Below are positions 25,951 to 33,597 of a stretch of DNA of 33,597 nucleotides, one piece after another. The DNA lies in NCBI RefSeq assembly GCF_003574465.1, contig NZ_KZ984622.1, forward strand, positions 258 to 33,854, in the 5' to 3' direction. The notes beneath the pieces are model-generated. The model did not search any database, was not told where the DNA came from, and saw only the letters and a program-made list of their open reading frames with translations. Both the position numbers and the translations under genes were made by a program. Position 1 is the first letter of the stretch. Each line of letters starts with the position of its first letter. Origin of the DNA: Methylobacterium crusticola. Its GTDB lineage: Bacteria > Pseudomonadota > Alphaproteobacteria > Rhizobiales > Beijerinckiaceae.

Positions 25951-27141
25951 TCACTTCATCTTGCACTCGGCCGCGTAGGTGTCCTGGTAGTTGGTGAAGA
26001 TCTTCTCGGCGATCTGCGTCTCGAACTTGCCGTCGGGCCGCTTGGCCGCCTTGACGAGGTAGAAGTCCTGGATCGGGTAGTGGTTGTTGCCGATCTTGAA
26101 GCTGCCCCGCAGGGACGTGAAGTCGGCCGCCTTGAGGCCGGCCCGCAGGCCGTCCTTGTCCTTCAGGTTGCCCTTCACGGCCTTGACCGCGCTGTCGATC
26201 ATCAGGGCGGCGTCGTAGGCCTGCATGGCGTAGGTGCCCGGCACGCTGCCGAACTTCTTCTCGTAGGCGGCCACGAACGCCTTCGATTGCGGGTTGTCGA
26301 GGTTCGGCGCCCAGTTGGCGCCGCCGAAGAAGCCGACCGCCGCGTCCTTCTGGGCCGGCAGCGTGCTCTCGTCGACCGTGAAGGCGGACAGGAACGGCAC
26401 CTCGCCCAGGCCCGCCTGCCGGTACTGGCGCACGAGGTTCACGCCCATGCCGCCCGGCATGAAGGCGAAGACCGCGTCGGGCTGGGCCGCCGCGATCTGC
26501 GCGAGCTCCGCCGAGAAGTCGAGCTGACCGAGCGGCGTGAACATCTCGTTCACGACCTCGCCCTTGTAGGAGTGCTTGAAGCCGGCGAGCGAGTCCTTGC
26601 CCGCCTGGTAGTTCGGGGCGAGCAGGACGAGGCGCTTGTAGCCCTTGTTCTGGGCGTACTTGCCGAGCACCTCGTGGACCTGGTCGTTCTGGTAGGACGA
26701 GACGAAGAGGTTGGGGTTGCACTCCGGGCCGGCGTAGTTGGAGGTGCCGGCGTTCGGGCTGATCAGGAAGGCGCCGCCATCCGCCACCGGCCGCACGATG
26801 GCCCGCAGGACGTTGGAGAAGGTCGGCCCGACCACGAAGTCGACGCGGTCGCGCTTGACGAGCTCGCGCGCCTTGTTCGTCGCGACGTCGGGCTTCAGCT
26901 CGTCGTCGACCACCACCACCTCGGTGTCGAGGCCCCCGAGCCTGCGGCCCAGGGTCTCGACCGCCAGCATGAAGCCGTCGCGGCCCTGCTCTCCCAGAAC
27001 CGCCGAGGGGCCGGAGAGCGTGAACATCAGGCCGACCCTGAGCTTGCCGTCCGCGCCCTCGGCGGCGGCACCTCCCGCCAGCATCGTCGCGCCCGCGAGC
27101 GCGGCGCCAAGGCGGAGGGCGGCGGTCCGGATCGGCATCAT
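25951..27141 (-). CDS. Periplasmic substrate-binding protein of the ABC importer
   Basis: The 396-residue Peripla_BP_6-type receptor has a signal peptide (cleavage probably after AAA at residue 27), then KLRVGLMFTLSGPSAVLGEQGRDGF, the classic start of the Leu/Ile/Val and aromatic-acid binding family. FLISPNAGTSNYAGPECNPNLFVSSYQNDQ and YAMQAYDAALMIDSAV follow. Family members in similar clusters bind benzoate- or anthranilate-like acids, so an aromatic ligand is inferred from context. Tandem ATGs at 27141 and 27138 are possible starts, with AAGGGGA upstream. It is the first gene of the minus-strand operon and faces the divergent control region. Confidence 0.93.
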   Translation of the reverse strand: MMPIRTAALRLGAALAGATMLAGGAAAEGADGKLRVGLMFTLSGPSAVLGEQGRDGFMLAVETLGRRLGGLDTEVVVVDDELKPDVATNKARELVKRDRVDFVVGPTFSNVLRAIVRPVADGGAFLISPNAGTSNYAGPECNPNLFVSSYQNDQVHEVLGKYAQNKGYKRLVLLAPNYQAGKDSLAGFKHSYKGEVVNEMFTPLGQLDFSAELAQIAAAQPDAVFAFMPGGMGVNLVRQYRQAGLGEVPFLSAFTVDESTLPAQKDAAVGFFGGANWAPNLDNPQSKAFVAAYEKKFGSVPGTYAMQAYDAALMIDSAVKAVKGNLKDKDGLRAGLKAADFTSLRGSFKIGNNHYPIQDFYLVKAAKRPDGKFETQIAEKIFTNYQDTYAAECKMK

Positions 27142-27238
27142 CCCAGGTCCCCTTCAGGTGTCGCGTGCGTCGCCCGTGGCCCGCCCCTCGCGCCGGGGCG
27201 TCGGGCCGGCTCGCGCCCGGCCCCGCCTCCAGCCAATT

Positions 27239-27266
27239 ACTTTACGCATGAAATATCGTCTGGCAA
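27239..27266 (-). promoter_or_regulatory. Sigma70-like promoter for the transporter operon
   Basis: On the minus strand TTGCCA (27266-27261) and TAAAGT (27244-27239) are separated by 16 bp. The predicted start near 27232 gives a leader of about 90 nt to the ATG at 27141. Hexamers and spacing are good for this GC-rich genome. Confidence 0.55.
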
Positions 27267-27300
27267 CCGTCCGGCGGAAGAATTCTCGGGTGACCGTTGT

Positions 27301-27323
27301 TTGTGCAATGCAGCGAGGCACAA
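27301..27323. promoter_or_regulatory. Inverted repeat TTGTGC-N11-GCACAA between the divergent promoters
   Basis: Perfect 6-bp arms lie at 27301-27306 and 27318-27323, 17 bp centre to centre. They sit about 35 bp behind the leftward -35 box. The form suits a dimeric regulator, activator or repressor. The identity of the regulator is unknown. Confidence 0.35.
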
Positions 27324-27431
27324 TGCTGAAATCATGGACGAAATCTTCGCAGCGGACGCGGCGACCCGGCACCGGCCGGCTCGCCCCGGCGGCCGGCCCG
27401 GCCCCCGCGCGCCCGACCCCGAAACCGCCGC

Positions 27432-27459
27432 TTGCACCGAGATAGTTTAACTCTAAAAT
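27432..27459 (+). promoter_or_regulatory. Sigma70-like promoter for the monooxygenase/reductase gene
   Basis: TTGCAC (27432-27437) and TAAAAT (27454-27459) are separated by 16 bp. The predicted start near 27466 gives a short leader of about 37 nt that contains GGAGGA at 27491-27496. This is the clearest promoter in the window. Confidence 0.6.
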
Positions 27460-27465
27460 ATCTCG
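27438..27465. promoter_or_regulatory. Inverted repeat CGAGATA-N14-TATCTCG over the promoter
   Basis: Perfect 7-bp arms lie at 27438-27444 and 27459-27465. They fill the -35/-10 spacer and cover the start-site region, so a bound repressor would block transcription. The MarR protein encoded at 19916 is a candidate. The sequence differs from the palindrome at 20702, so the two may not share a regulator. Confidence 0.45.
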
Positions 27466-27502
27466 CGGCCCGGCACTCGCGGCGTCTTCAGGAGGAGCCC
27501 CC

Positions 27503-29854
27503 ATGCGCATCACGGTGATCGGCGGCGGCCCCGGCGGCCTCTACTGCGCCCTCCTGACGAAGAAGCGCCGGCCCGACTGGACCGTCGAGGTGCGCGAGCA
27601 GAACCGCGCCGACGACACGTTCGGCTTCGGCGTGGTGTTCTCCGACGAGACCCTGCACGAGTTCCTGTCCCGCGACCGGCCGTCCTTCGAGCGCATCCGG
27701 CACGCCTTCTCGTACTGGGACGACGTCGCCATCCACAAGCAGGGCACGGTGATGCGCTGCGGCGGCAACGGCTTCGCGGGCATCAGCCGGATGCGCCTGC
27801 TGCACATCCTCCAGGAGCGCTGCCGGGAGGAGGGGGTCGGGCTGCATTTCGGCGAGAGCGTCCCGCCGCAGGAGATCGCCGCCCGGTACGCCGATTCGGA
27901 CGTCGTGGTCGCGGCGGACGGGATCAACTCGCGCATCCGGGAGCATTTTCGCGAGAGCTTCCGGCCCGAGGTCGAGCTCAAGGCCAATCGCTTCTGCTGG
28001 ATGGGCTCCACCCGGCCGATGGACGAATTCAACTACTTCTTCCGCGAGACGCCGCACGGCATCGTCTGCGCCCACACCTACCAGTACGAGCCCGGCCGCT
28101 CGACCTGGGTGTTCGAGATGGACGAGGCCTGCTACCGGGGCCACGGCTTCGTCGAGACCGACGAGGAGGGCTCCCGCCGCACCCTGGAGGCCCTCTACGC
28201 CGAGGAGTTGCAGGGCCACGGCCTCCTCCTGAACCGCTCGACCTGGCGGCGCTTCCCGCGCATCTTCTGCCATCACTGGTGGCACGACAACATCGTGCTG
28301 CTCGGCGACGCCAAGGCCTCGGCGCACTTCTCCATCGGCTCGGGCACGAAGCTCGCGATGGAGTGCGCCATCGCGCTCTCCGACGCCCTGGTGGCCGAGG
28401 CCGGGACGAGCGTCGAGGCCGCCTTCCGGGCCTACGACGCGGCGCGGCGCACGCCCTGCCAGGTCGTGCAGCACAACGCCGACGTCTCGCTCGCCTGGTT
28501 CGAGCACATGGGCCGCTCCTGGGACATGGGCCCGGAGCAGTTCTCGATGGTGGTGATGTGCCGGGCCAAGTCCATCACCTACGACAACCTCGTGGTGCGC
28601 GACCCCGCCTACGTGGCGGCGGTCGACACGGCCTTCTACGAGCAGCTGCGGGCCGGGACGGGCGACGATTACCGCGAGTCCCGGCCGACGCCGATGTTCA
28701 CGAAGTTCCGCCTGCGGGGGATGGAGGTCGCGAACCGGGTCGCGATGGCGCCGATGGCGCAGTACGCGGCCGACGAGGACGGCAATCTCACCGACTGGCA
28801 CTTCGTGCACTACACCTCGCACGCGCTCGGCGGCCCCGGCCTCGTCTTCACGGAGATGACCTGCCCGTCGGCGGACGCCCGCATCACCCCGGGCTGCACC
28901 GGGCTCTGGACCGACGCGCACGAGGCGCAGTGGCGCCGGATCGTCGCGTTCGTGCACGCGCACACGGCGGCCCGGATGGTGATGCAGCTCGGCCATGCCG
29001 GCCGCAAGGGCTCGACCCAGCTCGGCTGGGAGCGCATGGACCGGCCGCTCGCCGACGAGGCCCGCAACTGGCCGATCGTCTCGGCCTCCGCGATCCCCTA
29101 CATCGACGGCGTCAGCCAGGTGCCGGCGGCCCTCGACCGGGCCGGCATGGACCGCATCCGGGACGACTTCGTGCAGGCGGCCGCGCGGGCCGCGCGGGCG
29201 GGATTCGACATGCTAGAGCTCCACTGCGCCCACGGCTACCTGCTGGCGTCGTTCCTCTCGCCCCTGACCAACACCCGCGACGACGAATACGGGGGCGCGA
29301 TCGAGAACCGGATGCGCTACCCGCTCGAGGTGTTCGGCGCGATGCGGGAGGTCTGGCCGGCCGAGCGGCCGATGTCGGTGCGCATCTCGGCGACGGACTG
29401 GGCCGAGGGCGGCATCTCGGAGGCCGACACCGCCGCCATCGCCGAAGGGTTCGCGCAGGCGGGCTGCGACCTCGTCGACGTCTCGGCGGGCCAGACGGTG
29501 GCGGGGCAGCGCCCGGTCTACGGCCGCATGTTCCAGGTCCAGTTCGCCGACGCGATCCGCAACCACTCGCGCATGGCCGTGATGGCGGTCGGCGCCATCA
29601 CGGAGGCCGGCCAGGTCAACACGATCCTGCACACCCGCCGGGCCGACCTCGTGGCGCTGGGGCGCCCGCACCTCTGGAACCCGAACTTCTGCCGCCAGGC
29701 CGCCGCCTGGTACGACGCCCGGAACCAGGCCTGGCCCAAGCCCTACCTCGCGGGCCGCGACCAGGCCCACCGCGAGCTGCCGAAGCTGCGCGAGCAGGAG
29801 ATCGGCTTGCGCCGCAAGGCCCGCCCGCGCCCGATCGAGGCGGGACCGGCCTGA
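27503..29854 (+). CDS. Bifunctional aromatic-CoA monooxygenase/reductase (2-aminobenzoyl-CoA type)
   Basis: The 783-residue fusion flavoprotein has two domains. Residues 1 to about 385 are a class A FAD monooxygenase (VIGGGPGGLYCALL at the N-terminus, DVVVAADGINSRIR, LLGDAKASAHFSIGSGTKLAMECA). Residues about 393-783 are an Old Yellow Enzyme-type FMN reductase (ANRVAMAPMAQYAA, MQLGHAGRKG, LELHCAHGYLLASFLSPLTNTRDDEYGG, DLVALGRPHLWNP). This architecture is that of Azoarcus 2-aminobenzoyl-CoA monooxygenase/reductase, which hydroxylates and then reduces the ring; databases also name close relatives salicylyl-CoA 5-hydroxylase/oxidoreductase. The ligase at 17399 favours 2-aminobenzoyl-CoA. Its ribosome site is GGAGGA six bases before the ATG. 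It is transcribed alone, divergently from the transporter. Confidence 0.9.
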   Translation: MRITVIGGGPGGLYCALLTKKRRPDWTVEVREQNRADDTFGFGVVFSDETLHEFLSRDRPSFERIRHAFSYWDDVAIHKQGTVMRCGGNGFAGISRMRLLHILQERCREEGVGLHFGESVPPQEIAARYADSDVVVAADGINSRIREHFRESFRPEVELKANRFCWMGSTRPMDEFNYFFRETPHGIVCAHTYQYEPGRSTWVFEMDEACYRGHGFVETDEEGSRRTLEALYAEELQGHGLLLNRSTWRRFPRIFCHHWWHDNIVLLGDAKASAHFSIGSGTKLAMECAIALSDALVAEAGTSVEAAFRAYDAARRTPCQVVQHNADVSLAWFEHMGRSWDMGPEQFSMVVMCRAKSITYDNLVVRDPAYVAAVDTAFYEQLRAGTGDDYRESRPTPMFTKFRLRGMEVANRVAMAPMAQYAADEDGNLTDWHFVHYTSHALGGPGLVFTEMTCPSADARITPGCTGLWTDAHEAQWRRIVAFVHAHTAARMVMQLGHAGRKGSTQLGWERMDRPLADEARNWPIVSASAIPYIDGVSQVPAALDRAGMDRIRDDFVQAAARAARAGFDMLELHCAHGYLLASFLSPLTNTRDDEYGGAIENRMRYPLEVFGAMREVWPAERPMSVRISATDWAEGGISEADTAAIAEGFAQAGCDLVDVSAGQTVAGQRPVYGRMFQVQFADAIRNHSRMAVMAVGAITEAGQVNTILHTRRADLVALGRPHLWNPNFCRQAAAWYDARNQAWPKPYLAGRDQAHRELPKLREQEIGLRRKARPRPIEAGPA

Positions 29855-29867
29855 GCGCGCGTCTCCG

Positions 29868-29890
29868 GCGCGGCGGGAGGGAAGCCGCGC
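29868..29890. terminator. Hairpin between convergent monooxygenase/reductase and flgL genes
   Basis: A perfect 7-bp GC inverted repeat (29868-29874 with 29884-29890) with a 9-base loop lies in the 39-bp gap between the two stop codons. It has no T-run. It may serve both directions. Confidence 0.35.
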
Positions 29891-29893
29891 GCC

Positions 29894-31681
29894 TCAGAGG
29901 TAGCTCGCGAGGTTCAGCTTCGAGAGGATGGAGGTGGTCTGGTAGCTGGCCTGGAGCTGCGTCTGGAGCGTGAGCAGCTTGGCGGCGACCTCCTCGGTCG
30001 AGACGGTCTCGGTGTCGTCGACCGTCTTCTGGAGGATCACCTTCGTGGCGGCGCTCTGGCTCTTCTGGGTGTCGAGGGTGCTGGCGGCGAGGCTGAGCTC
30101 GGTCGTCATCTGCTCGAGCGTCTGCGCCCCGCCGTCCGGCCGCAGCAGGCCCTGCACGCGGCCCGCATAGGCGGCGAAGCGGGTGTTGTCGGTGTCGGTG
30201 CTGCCGAAGCTCGTGCTCGCCAGGACCGCGAACCCGGTCAGGGCCGCCCGCAGGGCGGGCTCGTTCGCCTGCGCGCCGATCGCCACCGACTGGTCGCGGG
30301 AGACGGGCACGAGGGCGGTCTGGCGCGGGTCGGCGGAGGTGTCGTCGCCGGCGTACCAGATCACGCTGCGGCCGCTCGGGTCGGCGACGTAGCCGGTGGC
30401 GTTGCCGGCCGGGTCGGTGGCGACCCGGCGCGGGCTGAGGCCGGGCGACGAGGAGGCGGCGAAGAAGTCGCCCGCCGCCCGGGTGGCGGAGCTCGCCGCG
30501 AGCGCGGTCGTGGCGGTCTGGTCGAGGGCGGCCGCGAGGGCCGTCCGCACGTTGGCGGCGGTCTCGGCGGGCGTCGACCCGATCGCGAAGCGGCCGGCCG
30601 CCGGGGCGGCGGCGGCCGTGAGCGTCAGGGTCTGGCTGGTGCCGTCGCGCAGGCCGACCGTGACCTGCACCGAGTCGCCCGCCCGGAGCGCCGCCCCGAC
30701 CGTGAGGGTGGCCGCCCCCGGCGTGCCGCCGGCAAGGGTGGCGGCGACGCCCGGCGGGGTGGCGCTCTGGGCGCCGACGACGGTCTGCCCGCCCAGCGCC
30801 GCCGCGAGGTTCCGCGCGCTCGCGGCGGCGTCCGCCCCGATGGCGAAGCTGCCGGCCCCGCCGGTCGCTCGCGCCGTCAGGTCGACGAAGCCCTGGCTGC
30901 CGTCCGGGTTCTGCACCGTCACCCGCACGATGTCGCCCTCCGCCGGCTGGCTCGCGAAGCCGAGGGTCGCGGCGGCCGGTGCGCCGGCCGGGGCGGTGAC
31001 CGACAGCCCGGCGGGGTTCGAGCTCGTGACCGCGCCGATGGTGAAGCCGAAATTGGCCCGCACGGACGGGTCCGGGCTCTCCGACAGGGTGACGCTGCTG
31101 CCGGAGGCGGCCAGGGCGAGCCGGCCGGTCCGCGGCGTCCCGGTCCCGAGATCCGCGGCGTTGCGCTCGGCGATGAGGGCCGCGACGCCGTCGAGGCCCG
31201 AGGCCGGGTCGCCGCCCAGAATGCGCTCGGCGCTCGCCACGGGCGCCCGGTCGGTGGCGCGGCCGCCGAAGATGTACTGTCCGCCGGAATTCTGGTTGAG
31301 GGCGTCGAGGGCGCCGCCGAGCCGGCCGGCGGCGATGTTCTGGAGGCTGCCGCGGGCGGTGGTGCCGGCCCCCGTCAGGTTGTTGCCGAGGTCCGCCCAG
31401 GTCGAGGAGGCGAGCGTCGCGACCTGCTGGACGCTCGCGGTGGCGAGGGACACCCGCGTCGTCGCCCCGGCCGCGGCCGCGATGTAGCCGTCGAGGCTGC
31501 TGATCTGGGCGTGGGCGCCGAGGCTCGCCGTCCGCCCCGCGCCGAGGCCGCCGTAGGTCTCGGCCGTGCGCCCGCTGCCGAGCTGGCCCGAGAGGTCGTT
31601 GAGCTGCGCCTTCATCGCCACCAGGCGACGGGTGTTGAGGTCGCTGGCGGCGGTCCCGGCCGCGAAGGGGGCGATCGTCAT
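29894..31681 (-). CDS. flgL: Flagellar hook-associated protein 3 (FlgL), with long central insertion
   Basis: FlgL forms the second ring of the hook-filament junction outside the cell. The flagellin-like N-terminal helical part is residues about 1-150 (LNTRRLVAMKAQLNDLSGQLGSGR, SGGQYIFGG). The C-terminal part is about 500-595 (ELSLAASTLDTQKSQSAATKVILQKTVDDTETVSTEEVAAKLL ... YQTTSILSKLNL). At 595 residues it is much longer than the usual 300-400. The extra central region includes two tandem related units at about 237-296 and 323-386, each with AATL-like, GD-V-VTV, DG, AGxFAIG and AxNxxxAL positions in common. It starts 19 bp after the flgK stop. Confidence 0.9.
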   Translation of the reverse strand: MTIAPFAAGTAASDLNTRRLVAMKAQLNDLSGQLGSGRTAETYGGLGAGRTASLGAHAQISSLDGYIAAAAGATTRVSLATASVQQVATLASSTWADLGNNLTGAGTTARGSLQNIAAGRLGGALDALNQNSGGQYIFGGRATDRAPVASAERILGGDPASGLDGVAALIAERNAADLGTGTPRTGRLALAASGSSVTLSESPDPSVRANFGFTIGAVTSSNPAGLSVTAPAGAPAAATLGFASQPAEGDIVRVTVQNPDGSQGFVDLTARATGGAGSFAIGADAAASARNLAAALGGQTVVGAQSATPPGVAATLAGGTPGAATLTVGAALRAGDSVQVTVGLRDGTSQTLTLTAAAAPAAGRFAIGSTPAETAANVRTALAAALDQTATTALAASSATRAAGDFFAASSSPGLSPRRVATDPAGNATGYVADPSGRSVIWYAGDDTSADPRQTALVPVSRDQSVAIGAQANEPALRAALTGFAVLASTSFGSTDTDNTRFAAYAGRVQGLLRPDGGAQTLEQMTTELSLAASTLDTQKSQSAATKVILQKTVDDTETVSTEEVAAKLLTLQTQLQASYQTTSILSKLNLASYL

Positions 31682-31700
31682 GGTCCGGCGTCCTGTCCGA

Positions 31701-33575
31701 TCAGATCTTGAGCAGGGTGTCGAGCATGTCGCGGGCCGCCGTCAGCACCCGCGCGTTGGCGCTGTAGGCGGTCTGGAGCTGGATCAACTTCGCCATCTCC
31801 TCGTCCACGCTGACGCCGGACTCCTTGCCGAAGCGGCTCTGGGCGGTGGAGAGCGCGATCTGCTGGCCCTCGTCGAGCTGCTGGGCCTGCGCGGCCCCGG
31901 CGCCCTGCGCGTCGATGATCCGCTGCGCGAAGTTCTGCACCGAGGCGCTGTAGGGCGCGCTCACCCCGCCGATGCCGCTCGCGGCCGAGAAGGTCGTGCT
32001 GCGGCTCGTCAGGGCGTCGTAGAGGAATTGCGGCCGGGCCGCGTCGCCCGCGGCCGTCTTGTCCCCGTAGGCCACGAGGGCGGTGCTGTCGGCGCCGACC
32101 GCCGGGTTGACGGCGAGGCGCTGGGCGAGGCCGGTCAGGTGGGAGCCGCCCTCGAACGAGCCCGTGAACACGCCGTTGCCGAAGCCCGAATCGACGAACA
32201 GCGGCAGCTGGCCCGCCCCGGTCCGGGTGTCGGCCGCGCTCGTCGGCACGGTGACGGAGGCCGAGACGCCCGTGAGCGTGGCGCTCCCCGAGGTGATCCG
32301 GACCGCGCCCGCGGCGGCCCCCGGCACCCCCGAGACCGCGTAGCCGCCGCCGAGCGCCGCCGCGATGCCGGCCGCGAAGGTCGCTGGCCCGCCCGAGATG
32401 TCGAACGTCGCCACCCGCGCCGTCGGGTCGGCGGTCTGGGCCGGGTCGATCGCCGCCGGCGCGTTGCCGGCCGTCGGCACCAGGATGACGTTGCGGGTGA
32501 GGCCCTGGCCGTCCCGCAACGCGATCGTCACGGCGTTGCCGGCCTGGAGGCCCCTGAGGTCGATGTCGAAGCCCGACGCCCCGTTCGCCGCGGCGGGGGT
32601 GCCGGCGACGTCGCGGTCGCTCAGCGAGCGCGCGAGGCCGGCCGCCAGGTCGTCGAGCTGGCGCTGGGCCTGGACCAGGGTGTCGTCGCGCAGCGCGAGG
32701 GCGGCCGCGATCGAGCCGGAGCGGAGCGCCCCCGTCGCCACGAGGTCGATCTTCGCCCCGGCCGGCGTCGTCGCCGTCACGGTGCCGACGCCCCGGGTCG
32801 CCGGGTCCATGGTGAACACGGCGCCGGGCGCGAGGGTGCTGCGCCCGTCGAAGCCCAGGGCCGTCGCCGAGCCGTGGTCGACGAGCGTGACGCCCGAAGT
32901 GGTGAGGAGCGTGACCGAGCCGTCGTGCAGGGCGTTGACCTGGACGTCGAGGTGCTGCGACAGTTCGGTGATGCGCGCGTCGCGCTGGTCGAGGAGCTCG
33001 GCCGCGTTCGCGTCGCCGCTGGCATTGCCGGTGACGGCGACGATCTTGGTGTTCAAGTCGGCGATCTGCGACAGGAGCTCGCTGGCGGAGCCGACGTCGC
33101 CGCCGAGCTGCGATTCGAGCCCGCTGCGCAGGTCCTGCACGCCGCCGGCGATCGTGGCGATCCGGCCCGACAGCGACTTGGCGTTGCTGACGACCGTGCT
33201 GCGCGCCGGCGCCGAGCTCGGGTCGCTCACGAGCGCCTGGAGCGACTGCGCGAAGCCGTTCATCACCCCGTCGAGGGCGGTGGCGCTGCCGGGCGTGCCG
33301 TAGAGGGCGTCGAGCTGCCCCTGCACCTTGGCGGTGAGGCTGGTGTAGGCCGCCCCCGCGGTCTCGAGCCGCAGCTGCTTGAGCGAGACGGTGTCGAGCA
33401 CGCGCGCGACGGCGCCGGTGCTGACGCCGCCGTTGCCGAGCTGCGCCACCGGGTTCATGACGCGCTTGACGTAGCCCGCGGTGCCCGCGTTGGCGACGTT
33501 CTGGGCGACGAGGCCCATCGCCGCCTGCGTCACCTGCAGGCCGGCCGTTGCGGTGTTGAGGGCGTTCAGGGACAT
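31701..33575 (-). CDS. flgK: Flagellar hook-associated protein 1 (FlgK)
   Basis: FlgK forms the first junction ring between hook and filament. The rod/hook-type N-terminus is ALNTATAGLQVTQAAMGLVAQNVANAGTAGYVKR. The coiled D1 region (about 150-210) contains LLSQIADLNTKIVAVTGN, and the C-terminus SVDEEMAKLIQLQTAYSANARVLTAARDMLDTLLKI matches the FlgK/FlgE terminal motif. The 624-residue product is complete, with ATG at 33575; the 22 bases before it at the window edge show no clear ribosome site. A central segment at about 338-410 resembles the repeated unit of the adjacent FlgL. The hook gene flgE commonly lies upstream, outside the window. Confidence 0.94.
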   Translation of the reverse strand: MSLNALNTATAGLQVTQAAMGLVAQNVANAGTAGYVKRVMNPVAQLGNGGVSTGAVARVLDTVSLKQLRLETAGAAYTSLTAKVQGQLDALYGTPGSATALDGVMNGFAQSLQALVSDPSSAPARSTVVSNAKSLSGRIATIAGGVQDLRSGLESQLGGDVGSASELLSQIADLNTKIVAVTGNASGDANAAELLDQRDARITELSQHLDVQVNALHDGSVTLLTTSGVTLVDHGSATALGFDGRSTLAPGAVFTMDPATRGVGTVTATTPAGAKIDLVATGALRSGSIAAALALRDDTLVQAQRQLDDLAAGLARSLSDRDVAGTPAAANGASGFDIDLRGLQAGNAVTIALRDGQGLTRNVILVPTAGNAPAAIDPAQTADPTARVATFDISGGPATFAAGIAAALGGGYAVSGVPGAAAGAVRITSGSATLTGVSASVTVPTSAADTRTGAGQLPLFVDSGFGNGVFTGSFEGGSHLTGLAQRLAVNPAVGADSTALVAYGDKTAAGDAARPQFLYDALTSRSTTFSAASGIGGVSAPYSASVQNFAQRIIDAQGAGAAQAQQLDEGQQIALSTAQSRFGKESGVSVDEEMAKLIQLQTAYSANARVLTAARDMLDTLLKI

Positions 33576-33597
33576 CGGGGCTCGCGGGGGCGGGGCG

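Larger units (their letters stand above)
27142..27502. other. 361-bp divergent control region of the catabolic island
   Basis: No credible gene; short open frames here have no recognisable protein. The GC content is visibly lower than elsewhere. It separates the transporter operon (leftward) from the monooxygenase/reductase gene (rightward). It holds a promoter for each side and two inverted repeats, listed separately. The part from 27142 to about 27230 is GC-rich and would be the leader of the transporter mRNA. Confidence 0.75.

Noticed and set aside
25816..27450. Plus-strand frame through the binding-protein gene into the divergent control region
   Set aside because: It is a shadow of the minus-strand binding protein; the part in the control region has no protein-like sequence and overlaps good promoters.

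Overview
The window is a stretch of very GC-rich DNA with tightly packed genes, GTG starts and many 1-8 bp overlaps. Gene content points to an alphaproteobacterium of the Rhizobiales, most likely Methylobacterium or a close relative. The pointers are the TIGR02301-type and RT0821/Lpp0805-type proteins, a pyrophosphate-type phosphofructokinase as in methylotrophs, an alphaproteobacterial mur block, and long FlgK/FlgL proteins. This placement is inference from protein families, not from a search. No tRNA, rRNA, CRISPR array, insertion sequence or prophage gene was seen.

Region 1 (1-3597, + strand) is the middle of a division/cell-wall cluster: the end of murE, then murF and mraY. The usual next gene, murD, is absent; a GC-rich spacer with a 36-bp tandem duplication follows. 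Region 2 (3723-7622, mostly - strand) holds a small unknown protein, then an overlapping chain of TIGR02301 protein, NUDIX hydrolase, secreted unknown protein and SDR oxidoreductase, then pdxH. Region 3 (7725-14394) is housekeeping: a surface lipoprotein, a DnaJ-type co-chaperone, fabI, a PPi-dependent phosphofructokinase, periplasmic Cu/Zn superoxide dismutase (- strand), tlyA and a TrmA/RumA-type RNA methyltransferase.

Region 4 (14408-29854) is the most interesting part: an apparent catabolic island for 2-aminobenzoate (anthranilate) or a close relative via its CoA thioester. A + strand bifunctional flavoprotein (aromatic-CoA monooxygenase fused to an Old Yellow Enzyme-type reductase) diverges from a long - strand series. 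That series runs: substrate-binding protein, two permeases and two ATPases of a branched-chain/aromatic-acid ABC transporter; cupin; FAD monooxygenase; SDR dehydrogenase; MarR regulator continuous in frame with a crotonase; acyl-CoA dehydrogenase; 2-aminobenzoate-type CoA ligase; RidA protein; kynurenine-formamidase-like hydrolase. Together they could import an aromatic acid, activate it to a CoA ester, hydroxylate and reduce the ring in one protein, and degrade the alicyclic product by beta-oxidation-like steps. The 361-bp divergent control region carries two good sigma70-like promoters and two inverted repeats.

Region 5 (29894-33575, - strand) is flgK-flgL, encoding the flagellar hook-filament junction proteins. 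Both carry related central insertions.
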